Assembly (NCBI GenBank): GCA_025355875.1
Contig: JANXYV010000067.1
Span: 1 to 39,272, forward strand
Origin: Prolixibacteraceae bacterium
Lineage (GTDB): Bacteria > Bacteroidota > Bacteroidia > Bacteroidales > Prolixibacteraceae
Reading direction: 5' to 3'
Length of the DNA stretch: 39,272 bases
The translations under genes were made by a program, and so were the position numbers. Position 1 is the first letter of the stretch; each line of letters begins with the position of its first letter. The notes under the pieces were generated by a model. The model was not told the DNA's origin. It saw only the letters and a program-made list of their open reading frames with translations, and made no database searches. Shown in pieces: positions 8,668 to 16,772 of this stretch.

Positions 8668-9507
8668 ATGAAAACAATCTTTTTACTTTTCATCAGCCTG
8701 TTTATTACAATTACATTACAGGCACAAGTTTTTAAAACAGCAAATGTTACTCCGGGACATTTAAGAGTAGTTCTTACAGCTGAAGAACTTGCCACAGTTA
8801 CGAACCTCACTCTTTCCGGCACCATCGATGCGCGGGATTTTAAAACCATGCGTGATGATATGCCAAACCTGACTGAAATTGATTTAAGCAGGACAACCAT
8901 TGCCGAATATACCGGGACAGAAGGAACAACAAGCAGATTCGGCGAAAGCAGCACTTATTATGCAAATGCTATTCCGGCAAATGCATTTTGTAATGAAAAG
9001 ACAGAAAAATGGAATACCAGTTTAACCACATTTGTATTTCCTCTAAATGTTACTTCAATAGAGTGGCATGCTTTTTTGCACTGTACTGGTCTAAACTCTA
9101 TAAATATTCCATCGTTAGTAACTTCGATAGGAGAAGGCAGTTTTGCTTCATGCACAGGGTTAAAATCATTAAACATTCCTTCCTCAGTTATTACGATTGG
9201 AACTGCTGCTTTTATGGATTGTAGCAATTTAACTTCAGTTATAATTCCTCCATCAGTGACTTCAATTGGGGCAGTTGCTTTTGCAGGATGTGCAAATTTG
9301 ACTTCAGTTAACATCCCTTTCTCAGTTACAAATATTGGCTGGGCTCCATTTGAGGGTAGTGGAACTATAATTAATGTAGATAATAATAATCCCAATTATT
9401 CCAGTATTGACGGAATTTTGTTTAATAAAGTATTAACAGATTTACTTCAATTTCCTTCAATTTCCTTCGTCACGAACTGGGAATTTCGTTATTCCTTCTA
9501 TGGTTAA
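8668..9507 (+). CDS. BspA-like leucine-rich repeat protein, N-terminal fragment before a frameshift
   Basis: This fragment of 279 residues has a clear signal peptide (MKTIFLLFISLFITITLQAQ), then a cap module with LTAEELATVTNLTLSG and TIDARDFKTMRDDMPNL, then BspA/LRR_5 repeats (LTSVNIPFSVTNIG and similar) and the segment SSIDGILFNK. From residue about 263 the sequence (ISFVTNWEFRYSFYG, then stop) no longer fits the family. The expected continuation, FVIPSMVNSIRKHAFGGC, is in the next frame and belongs to the fragment starting at 9500. Removing one copy of a 10-bp duplication at 9445-9464 restores a continuous frame reading LLQFPSSRTGNFVIPS, which matches the same position in later modules. As written, this product would be secreted but would lack the sorting domain. 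Confidence 0.85.
   Translation: MKTIFLLFISLFITITLQAQVFKTANVTPGHLRVVLTAEELATVTNLTLSGTIDARDFKTMRDDMPNLTEIDLSRTTIAEYTGTEGTTSRFGESSTYYANAIPANAFCNEKTEKWNTSLTTFVFPLNVTSIEWHAFLHCTGLNSINIPSLVTSIGEGSFASCTGLKSLNIPSSVITIGTAAFMDCSNLTSVIIPPSVTSIGAVAFAGCANLTSVNIPFSVTNIGWAPFEGSGTIINVDNNNPNYSSIDGILFNKVLTDLLQFPSISFVTNWEFRYSFYG
9445..9468 (+). repeat. 10-bp tandem duplication that breaks the BspA-like gene
   Basis: CTTCAATTTC occurs at 9445-9454 and again at 9455-9464, followed by CTTC (2.4 copies). Ten extra bases shift the frame by one. Deleting one copy in silico joins the 8668 and 9500 frames into one gene of about 2054 codons, with correct family sequence across the join. Confidence 0.9.
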
Positions 9508-12500
9508 TTCTATCAGGAAACACGCATTTGGTGGATGCACCAATTTAACATCAGTTACAATTCCTTTGTCGGTTGATACTATTGAAATTGGTGCTTTTAT
9601 CAACTGTCGCGGGTTGTCATCCGTTAGCATTCCTTCTTCAGTTAATTCAATTGGAGAATATGCTTTTGCTTATTGTAATGGATTGACATCCATTTATACA
9701 AATTCAAGTTATCCTCTGAAACTAAATTCTTCTCCATCTGTTTTTTCTGAAGTTGATAAAGCAAACTGCATATTGCATGTCCCTTATGGTTCAAAAACTG
9801 CATATCAGATAGCCAACCAATGGAAAGACTTTGTCAACATTATGGAAATGCCTGGCATCAAACTTTCTGCAACAACTGTAAATCTAAAGGCACAACGAGG
9901 TAGTACCACCTCAGTGAATCTTACTTCCAATACGAGTTGGGCAGTAAGTTCCGATCAACCCTGGATTACCATATATCCAACTTCGGGGTCAGGAGACCAA
10001 AAAATCACTTTCACCGCTGAGGAAAACACAACAGATGCAGTTCGTAAAGCTACAGTAACCGTTTCGGCAACTGGAGTCGAGTCCCAGACGATTCTGGTCA
10101 CACAAGCCACATCCCATATTACTAAAAATGTTGCTGCAGGCGGATTAAAAACAAGTTTAACAGCTGAGGAACTTGCAACAATAACAAAACTTACGATTTC
10201 CGGCACCATTGATGCGCGGGATTTTAAAACCATGCGTGAAGATATGCCTTTGCTGGCTGAAATTGATTTAAGCGGGGTAACTATTGCGGAATATACCGGC
10301 ACGGAAGGAACTATAGGTACAAACAACATTACTTATCCAGCAAATGCAGTTCCTGATATTGCCTTTGCAAACTCCTTGCAAGGAAAGCTTAGTTTGAAAG
10401 CGATTTTACTTCCTTCCTCGGTCAATGCGATAGGATACCTTTCCTTTTCTGGCTGTAGTAATTTGTCATCGATAAACATTCCTTCACCAGTAACATTTAT
10501 TGGTATGTATGCTTTTTATGGGTGCACTAGTCTGAACTCTGTTCGCATTCCGTCGTTAGTAAATTTTATTGGAGGATATGCTTTCTGGAGCGTTGCCGGA
10601 CCTTTTTCGGTCGTTGAAGGCAATTCCTATTTCTCAAGTATGGATGGTGTTCTGTTTAATAAAGCGCGTTCTATATTAATACAATGCCCAACTTCAAAAA
10701 CAGGAATTTATGAGATTCCTTCTACGGTAACATCTATTCAGGGCGGAGCATTTTTTGGATGTAAAGGATTAAATTTCATCGCAATTCCAACATCAGTCAC
10801 ATCTATTGGAGGTTATGCTTTTTATGGCTGTAGTGGTCTTAATTCAGCTTCTATTCCTTCGTCAGTTACTTCCATTGGATGGAATGCTTTTGATGGTTGT
10901 GCCGGATTGACCTCAGTAAAAATCCCTTCCTCAGTATCCTATCTCGGAGGGAATTCATTTTCAGGTTGTATTGGATTGACTTCAATTTATACTACTGCAA
11001 ATATTCCTATCGGATTAAATTCTTCTCCAGAGGTTTTTCTGAATGTTGATAAAACCACTTGCAAATTATATGTACCTTATGGAACAAAAAATCTTTATGC
11101 CACAGCAGACCAATGGAAAGATTTTAGTTCTATCATTGAAGAAACCAATGGATTTATGGTTGATGCATCTTTGCTTATGCTTTCTGGAGAAGAAGGTAGC
11201 AATGCATCTGCAAATATTAAGGCAAATATAGGTTGGACAGCAAGCTCAGATCAGTCGTGGCTAAGCATAAATCAGTCAGCTGGCAATAGTGACCAAACCC
11301 TTGTATTTACTGCTAAATCCAATAATTCGGTAGGAACGCGAACTGCAAAAGTGACTGTTTCTTCAGCCGGGAGTCCCTCTCAGATAATTACAGTAATTCA
11401 GGATGGGACAATACCCGCAGTGACTATCCCAATTGCCGATTTTCCACTATCAAGTAATGGGGTTGATATTACCGGTAATAACGATGCAATGACATTAACA
11501 AATACTCCATTTCAAAAGGGCGGGATTTACTGCAATGGGGTATATGATCTGAGCAGGCTTCCTAATTCGTGTAAAGCATTAACGCCATCGATCAGAAACT
11601 TTAATTTCAATTCATTTTCTGTCAGTGTCGATTTTTTAGTCGAGGAGTATATGACTCAGCCCGTCTTAGTTCTTGGAAGCTGCAGATGGTTGGGATTTTA
11701 TCTGAAAGCTGACAGTACCGTTGACCTATATTATAATAACTTCAGGCATTTGTCCAGTACGAAAAAATATACTAAAAATGAATGGCATAATGCGAAAATA
11801 TTATACGATGGAGTGACCGCAAAGATATTCCTCGATGATGATTTGGCATGTTTTATAAACACTCAGCTGGATAATCCTTGTGGAGATTATAGTAATGAAA
11901 TTGGCCCAACCAACTATGGAAATGGTTCGGTTTTAAAGGGTTATATAAAGAACTTGAAAGTATACAATTGTTTTGCACCAGAACTCAAGCTTTCGGCTAA
12001 TTCAGTAAACATTGGAGCCAAACAAGGGAGCATTGCCACTGTAAAAATTACATCCAATACTGCCTGGTCAGTCAGTTCCGATCAGTCATGGCTCACGACA
12101 AGCAGTCCTTCTGGTAACAACGACCAAATACTTTCTTTTACAGCTGATGAAAATACCACAGATGAAGCCCGCACAGCCAATGTGACCGTTTCAGGTGCAG
12201 GATTCGATCCTCAAACGATTTCAATTTTACAGCCTAAATCCATTGCAACTTTAAATGTATCAGCTGGCGGATTAAAGGTAAGTTTACCAGCGGAGGAACT
12301 TGCCACAATCACCAAACTCACAATTACCGGCACCATAGATGCCCGGGATTTTAAGACGATGCGCGATGATATGCCAAACCTGACTGAGTTGGATTTGAGT
12401 GGAGCAACGATTGCGGAATATACCGGTACCGAAGGAACTTATTGGGAACAGGGTTCAATCATAACCTATCCGGCAAATGAAATTCCGATCTTTGCCTTTC

Positions 12501-14842
12501 AAAATGAAGAATCCGTTAATAACACTTTGGTTTCTGTTATTTTGCCGTTAAATGCTACCTCTATTGGATGGGATGCTTTTTGTTTAGTTACAAAGTTAAC
12601 ATCCATAGTTATTCCTCCAACCATTACCAATATTGGTGTTGCTGCATTTGCTGGTTGCCCTTTCTCAACGGTTACGATTCCATCTTCGGTAACACAGATT
12701 GATGTAGTTGCATTTAGTGGTTCTGGCTATATCAATGTGGAGACCGGCAATCCGAATTATTGCAGCATCGATGGTGTTCTTTTCAATAAAGACAAGACTA
12801 CCATTATGCAAGTTCCTTATTCAAAAACCGGAACTTACGCCATTCTTCAATCGGTTACCAGGATCGATGATCATGCTTTTGAGTATTGCCGGGATTTGAC
12901 TTCAATCGACATTCCTTCTTCCATTACTTCTATCAGTCATTTTGCATTTCTGGCTTGTACAAGCTTAAGTTCCATTTCTATTCCACCTAAGGTTACTTTT
13001 CTGGGAGACTGGGCTTTTTCTGATTGTACTGGCCTGACATCCATATACAGTCGTACTTTGGTTCCGGTAGATTTAAGCCATTCAAAAGAGGTTTTTCTAA
13101 ATGTCGACAAAACCAACTGTACCCTGTATGTACCCTATGGCACGAAGAAGCTTTATGCTGCAGCCAATCTTTGGAAAGATTTTGTCAATATTCTGGAGAT
13201 GCCAGGATTCATGCTTTCCGAGACTACTGCTAATCTGGCCGCTAAACAGGGGAGCTCAGCCAGTGTAAATATAACTTCCAACCTCAACTGGACAGCCAAC
13301 TCCGATCAAAGCTGGCTCAAAATAAATCCTGCTTCCGGTGCCGGAGTTAAAACTCTGACTTTTACAGCCGAAGCCAACCCATCGGTTCTTGCCCGAACAG
13401 CAATCGTGACGGTTTCGGCAACGGGTGCCGATTCTCAAACCATTTTGGTTACTCAGGAAGCATCTTCTGCAGCGGTTACTGCAGGCAGTTTAAAAACAAT
13501 TTTATCTGCGGAAGAACTCAGCTCGGTAACCAAACTCACATTGACCGGCTCTATTGATGCCCGTGATTTTCAAACCATGCGGGATGATATGCCAAATCTG
13601 ACAGAAATAGATTTAAGCGTCGCTACCATTCTATCTTATACAGGAACAGAGGGAACTTTGATTTCGAGCGACATCACTTATCCAGCCAATGAAGTTCCAC
13701 AATTCGCATTTTATAACTTAAATACACAATTGGGTAAAAACAGTTTATCCAGGATTTCTCTGCCAAAATCAGCCGGGAGTATTGGCTACTATGCTTTTCA
13801 AGGCTGCACTGGCCTGGAGACATTTACCATTCCAATTTCGGTGAGCGCTATTCTTGACGGTGCATTTTTTGGTTTTTCCGGCACATTCCAAGTGGATGCT
13901 GGCAATAACAGTTTTTCGTGTTCTGATGGCGTATTATTCAATAAATCCAAATCAAGTATTATCCAATGTACTTCTTCAAAAACAGGAAATTATGAAATAG
14001 CTTCCTCAGTCACTTCCATTGGAAATGGTGCTTTTTTATTCTGTGGTGGAATTTCGACGTTAAACATTCCTTCTTCAGTTTCAGCCATCGGAAGTTGGGC
14101 ATTCCAGCAATGCAATGGTCTGACATCAATAAAGGTGAATTCTATTACGCCAATTGACCTGAATTCTTCTTTGGATGTCTTTTATGGGGTTGACCAAACC
14201 ACTTGCACACTGAAAGTTCCTTATGGAACAAAGAAACTTTATTCCGAAGCCAACCAATGGAAAGATTTTACCCAAATTGTTGAAATGCCGGGCTTCTTGC
14301 TTTCAGGTTCAGAAGTTATGGTTCCAGCCTATCAGGGAAGCAGTGTGACCCTGAATATTATTTCCGATATCAAATGGACGGCAAGTTCTGATCAAAGTTG
14401 GCTCACCGTAAATCCGGGTTCGGGCACAGGAATTCAGACACTTATTTTTACTGCTGAAGGCAATCCAGTTATTGCTATTCGAACTGCAATTGTAACCATT
14501 TCGGCAGATGGTATCGAGCCACAAACCATTACCGTTACTCAAGAAAAATGGCCTACTGGAATGGATGACTTATCCGAAAACTCAACCCAAATCAAATGCT
14601 ACCCGAATCCATTTACCTATGAAATATCCATCGAAATCCAGAATCCAAAACGGGCTGAAATCTCGGTGGATATCTACAATCTGGCCGGAGAACGCATCAA
14701 AAACTTGGCAAACAAAAGAAACGATGAAAAGCTGGATTTGAAATGGAATGGCACCAACGATTCAGGGCAAAAGGTTGTGCCGGGAGTGTATATCTGTAAG
14801 GTGAATAATCAAGCTAAACGGCTGACTTATCAAGGGAAATGA
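9500..14842 (+). CDS. BspA-like LRR/BACON surface protein with T9SS sorting domain, main fragment after the frameshift
   Basis: These 1780 residues continue the 8668 fragment; the ATG at 9500 is an internal Met of the repaired gene, not a natural start. The whole protein has four modules. Each has a cap (IDARDFKTMRDDMP), LRR_5 repeats, a segment like NVDKTTCKLYVPYGTK with QWKDF, and a BACON domain (SDQSWL, then PxSG and VTQ). BACON domains lie near 9852-10110, 11153-11400, 11988-12230, 13207-13455 and 14290-14545. Between the second and third, 11420-11985 encodes a LamG/concanavalin-like domain (residues about 640-828). The C-terminus has CYPNPF and a FlgD-like WNGTNDSGQKVVPGVY, a T9SS sorting domain. 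Such proteins bind host or polymer ligands at the surface, and BACON is a proposed carbohydrate- or mucin-binding domain. The precise ligand is unknown. Alone, this fragment lacks a signal peptide. Confidence 0.88.
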   Translation: MVNSIRKHAFGGCTNLTSVTIPLSVDTIEIGAFINCRGLSSVSIPSSVNSIGEYAFAYCNGLTSIYTNSSYPLKLNSSPSVFSEVDKANCILHVPYGSKTAYQIANQWKDFVNIMEMPGIKLSATTVNLKAQRGSTTSVNLTSNTSWAVSSDQPWITIYPTSGSGDQKITFTAEENTTDAVRKATVTVSATGVESQTILVTQATSHITKNVAAGGLKTSLTAEELATITKLTISGTIDARDFKTMREDMPLLAEIDLSGVTIAEYTGTEGTIGTNNITYPANAVPDIAFANSLQGKLSLKAILLPSSVNAIGYLSFSGCSNLSSINIPSPVTFIGMYAFYGCTSLNSVRIPSLVNFIGGYAFWSVAGPFSVVEGNSYFSSMDGVLFNKARSILIQCPTSKTGIYEIPSTVTSIQGGAFFGCKGLNFIAIPTSVTSIGGYAFYGCSGLNSASIPSSVTSIGWNAFDGCAGLTSVKIPSSVSYLGGNSFSGCIGLTSIYTTANIPIGLNSSPEVFLNVDKTTCKLYVPYGTKNLYATADQWKDFSSIIEETNGFMVDASLLMLSGEEGSNASANIKANIGWTASSDQSWLSINQSAGNSDQTLVFTAKSNNSVGTRTAKVTVSSAGSPSQIITVIQDGTIPAVTIPIADFPLSSNGVDITGNNDAMTLTNTPFQKGGIYCNGVYDLSRLPNSCKALTPSIRNFNFNSFSVSVDFLVEEYMTQPVLVLGSCRWLGFYLKADSTVDLYYNNFRHLSSTKKYTKNEWHNAKILYDGVTAKIFLDDDLACFINTQLDNPCGDYSNEIGPTNYGNGSVLKGYIKNLKVYNCFAPELKLSANSVNIGAKQGSIATVKITSNTAWSVSSDQSWLTTSSPSGNNDQILSFTADENTTDEARTANVTVSGAGFDPQTISILQPKSIATLNVSAGGLKVSLPAEELATITKLTITGTIDARDFKTMRDDMPNLTELDLSGATIAEYTGTEGTYWEQGSIITYPANEIPIFAFQNEESVNNTLVSVILPLNATSIGWDAFCLVTKLTSIVIPPTITNIGVAAFAGCPFSTVTIPSSVTQIDVVAFSGSGYINVETGNPNYCSIDGVLFNKDKTTIMQVPYSKTGTYAILQSVTRIDDHAFEYCRDLTSIDIPSSITSISHFAFLACTSLSSISIPPKVTFLGDWAFSDCTGLTSIYSRTLVPVDLSHSKEVFLNVDKTNCTLYVPYGTKKLYAAANLWKDFVNILEMPGFMLSETTANLAAKQGSSASVNITSNLNWTANSDQSWLKINPASGAGVKTLTFTAEANPSVLARTAIVTVSATGADSQTILVTQEASSAAVTAGSLKTILSAEELSSVTKLTLTGSIDARDFQTMRDDMPNLTEIDLSVATILSYTGTEGTLISSDITYPANEVPQFAFYNLNTQLGKNSLSRISLPKSAGSIGYYAFQGCTGLETFTIPISVSAILDGAFFGFSGTFQVDAGNNSFSCSDGVLFNKSKSSIIQCTSSKTGNYEIASSVTSIGNGAFLFCGGISTLNIPSSVSAIGSWAFQQCNGLTSIKVNSITPIDLNSSLDVFYGVDQTTCTLKVPYGTKKLYSEANQWKDFTQIVEMPGFLLSGSEVMVPAYQGSSVTLNIISDIKWTASSDQSWLTVNPGSGTGIQTLIFTAEGNPVIAIRTAIVTISADGIEPQTITVTQEKWPTGMDDLSENSTQIKCYPNPFTYEISIEIQNPKRAEISVDIYNLAGERIKNLANKRNDEKLDLKWNGTNDSGQKVVPGVYICKVNNQAKRLTYQGK

Positions 14843-14899
14843 GAAAATGTATGGGAAATAAACTGATTCCGGAATACTTCCAATCAGTCCAAAGTCAAA

Positions 14900-14931
14900 A
14901 ACCTCTTTCAGATCAATGTCTGACGGAGGTT
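14900..14931 (-). terminator. Terminator overlapping the end of the VanZ-like gene
   Basis: Read on the minus strand, AACCTC pairs with GAGGTT and TCAGA with TCTGA around a CATTGA loop, with a 2x2 internal mismatch. A TTTTTG run follows directly. The hairpin includes the last codons and stop of the VanZ-like gene. The convergent + strand gene ends at 14842, so the structure may also stop that transcript, though its U-run on the + strand is poor. Confidence 0.55.
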
Positions 14932-15311
14932 CTTGATTTCAGCGAAGCTAATACATAAACCAGCACTCCGGTGACCACGCCAAAACAGTTGGCCAATATA
15001 TCGTTTGGATCAAAGGAACGACCCAGATGCATCCGAAATTGCATGAATTCCATGAAGACGCCCCATCCCATGGTCACAGGAATGATGAGCCACAACCAGG
15101 TATAATTAAACTCAGCTTTTACGCTCCAGCAGGAAAGCAGAGAAAAAATAAAATACATGATGATGTGTACTAATTTATCGATTCCGGGAAACATCGGAAT
15201 TTTAGGAAAATCCTGGGGTGGAAGCAAGGATAAAACTGCAATACATCCGACATACAAGATGACTAGAAGAAATCGAACTGGCTGTTTTACCTTTAACAAA
15301 AATGATATCAT
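14913..15311 (-). CDS. VanZ-like family membrane protein
   Basis: The protein has 132 residues and about four hydrophobic segments: residues 13-30, 44-62, 70-88 and 105-125. VanZ-family signatures visible are GIDKLVHIIMYFIF and the later E-F-Q then SFDPNDILANCFGVVTG. VanZ in enterococci gives low-level teicoplanin resistance, but most homologues, including short Bacteroidota ones like this, have no assigned function. The gene stands alone, convergent with the BspA-like gene and 126 nt downstream of the TolC gene on the same strand. The ATG at 15309-15311 is the only sensible start. Confidence 0.85.
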   Translation of the reverse strand: MISFLLKVKQPVRFLLVILYVGCIAVLSLLPPQDFPKIPMFPGIDKLVHIIMYFIFSLLSCWSVKAEFNYTWLWLIIPVTMGWGVFMEFMQFRMHLGRSFDPNDILANCFGVVTGVLVYVLASLKSRTSVRH

Positions 15312-15370
15312 ACAAATAGATTACGTGCTTTTTTCGAATCCTAAAACGCAGGAACAGGAAATATGTTTAT

Positions 15371-15378
15371 CAAATATA
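15371..15378 (-). promoter_or_regulatory. Possible -7 box for the VanZ-like gene
   Basis: On the minus strand the sequence is TATATTTG, a full -7 match, about 60 nt before the VanZ-like start. No TTTG lies at the usual 19-21 nt spacing, so this is tentative. Confidence 0.3.
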
Positions 15379-15437
15379 GGCAGATTTTCAGGTCAATTAC
15401 TTTCTGTCAGAATCTTTTAACCCAAATTTAAAACTCG

Positions 15438-16772
15438 TCACAAAGCAGCTATCAATTGTCTGAGCCTGGTTTCGGCAACCTTTAGGTTATATTTGAAGTT
15501 GATAAGGCGTGTCATCGAATCTTCAAAACTTTGCTGTGCCTGTCTGACTTCCAGCGCGGTGGTTTGCCCATACCGGAGCCTTTGCAGCGAGATCTCAAGG
15601 TTTTCCTTTACGAGATTCGTGTTTTCCTGCTCGATCTCAAGTAAGCTTTGCTGATTCTCAAAATCTGTCAAAGCATTCTGAAGTTGGGTATTCACCTGGA
15701 TTTTCGCATTTTCAAAATTGTATTCAGCCGATTGAACACGGATTTTGGAAGTTGCAATCAATCGGTTATTATTTCCTCCAAGGTAAAGCGGAAAAGAGAT
15801 ACTTCCGCCAATCATGGGTCCGTAGGTTTGGTTGAATAAGGTTGTACCGTAGGTATTGGTCGAGGATTGAAAGTTATACCCGCCTAACAAATTCAGTTGA
15901 GGTAAGCGGTTCGCTTTTAGCTCGTCGACGCTAAGCCTGGCAATTCCGATTTCTTTTTGAAGCGATAATAAGCTGGTATTGTTGGTGTAAATCTGCTTTT
16001 GTAATTCTTCCTGATTGGGTTTGTAATTCAAAGGAATTGAATCAATTACATCATAAGATACCGAGTCAATGCTGAGGCTCAGGACCTCATTCAGGTTACG
16101 CTTTCCTGAAATGATCAGGTTTTGCTGAGTGATGGCGTTTTCCTTCGAAACATTCAGGTCGATTTTGGCCTGGAGCAAGTTGTTCTTAGCGGTAGAACCG
16201 GCGTTAAAGCTGGTTTGCAGAATATTTACCCTTTCCTGATTAAATAAAATCACCTTGTTGATAGAACCCAGCTGCTGCTGCTGCCTCACGACATTAAAAT
16301 AGGCTGCAATGACATTATAAACGGTTTGAAGCACCTGATCGCGGAATTGAATTTCTCCCAAAGCCTGAATTTCGTTCAGTTTGTTTTTAGTGACAAACAT
16401 TTTTCCACCGTCGAACAAGGTCCAGTTCAATGCCACACCGGCAAGTATCGCATTGGTTCCATTATTGGTATAGTTAATCTGGATATCCTGCGACTGGTTG
16501 ATCGTTGAGTTGTTAATCGAATATTTATCGGAACCAGTCAATACAACCGAGGGTAACATGCCTGCGTTTCCGGCAGTATTGTTCATTTTGGCAATGGTGG
16601 CATCGTTTTTTGAGAGCAGGATGTCATAACTGTTCTTCATGGCGATTGCAACCGCGTCATCAGCAGTGATCAGCCGCTGTGCGGATACGCCAGGAATCAA
16701 GGCGGTCGCCAGTATGAGAATTAGAATTCCTTTCTTCATGTATGTTAAAACTTGTTTTACAGGTCGAATCAT
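15438..16772 (-). CDS. TolC-family outer membrane efflux protein
   Basis: This 444-residue protein has a signal peptide and the two long helical repeats of the outer membrane efflux family (A-R-LSVDELKANRLPQLNLLGGYNF, then LRYGQTTALEVRQAQQSFED near the C-terminus). It forms the outer membrane channel of the RND pump encoded just upstream. The start at 16772 overlaps the RND stop by 4 nt (ATGA), as does the other junction of this operon, and gives an N-terminus MIRPVKQVLTYMKKG. An ATG 33 nt later (16739) would give a more ordinary signal peptide, MKKGILILILATALIPGVSA. Both are possible. The end shows no strong terminator. Confidence 0.92.
   Translation of the reverse strand: MIRPVKQVLTYMKKGILILILATALIPGVSAQRLITADDAVAIAMKNSYDILLSKNDATIAKMNNTAGNAGMLPSVVLTGSDKYSINNSTINQSQDIQINYTNNGTNAILAGVALNWTLFDGGKMFVTKNKLNEIQALGEIQFRDQVLQTVYNVIAAYFNVVRQQQQLGSINKVILFNQERVNILQTSFNAGSTAKNNLLQAKIDLNVSKENAITQQNLIISGKRNLNEVLSLSIDSVSYDVIDSIPLNYKPNQEELQKQIYTNNTSLLSLQKEIGIARLSVDELKANRLPQLNLLGGYNFQSSTNTYGTTLFNQTYGPMIGGSISFPLYLGGNNNRLIATSKIRVQSAEYNFENAKIQVNTQLQNALTDFENQQSLLEIEQENTNLVKENLEISLQRLRYGQTTALEVRQAQQSFEDSMTRLINFKYNLKVAETRLRQLIAAL

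Noticed and set aside
8433-8735. 100-codon open frame on the plus strand overlapping the start of the BspA-like gene
   Set aside because: Its sequence shows no signal, domain or family-like pattern and it overlaps a well-supported signal-peptide start in another frame.
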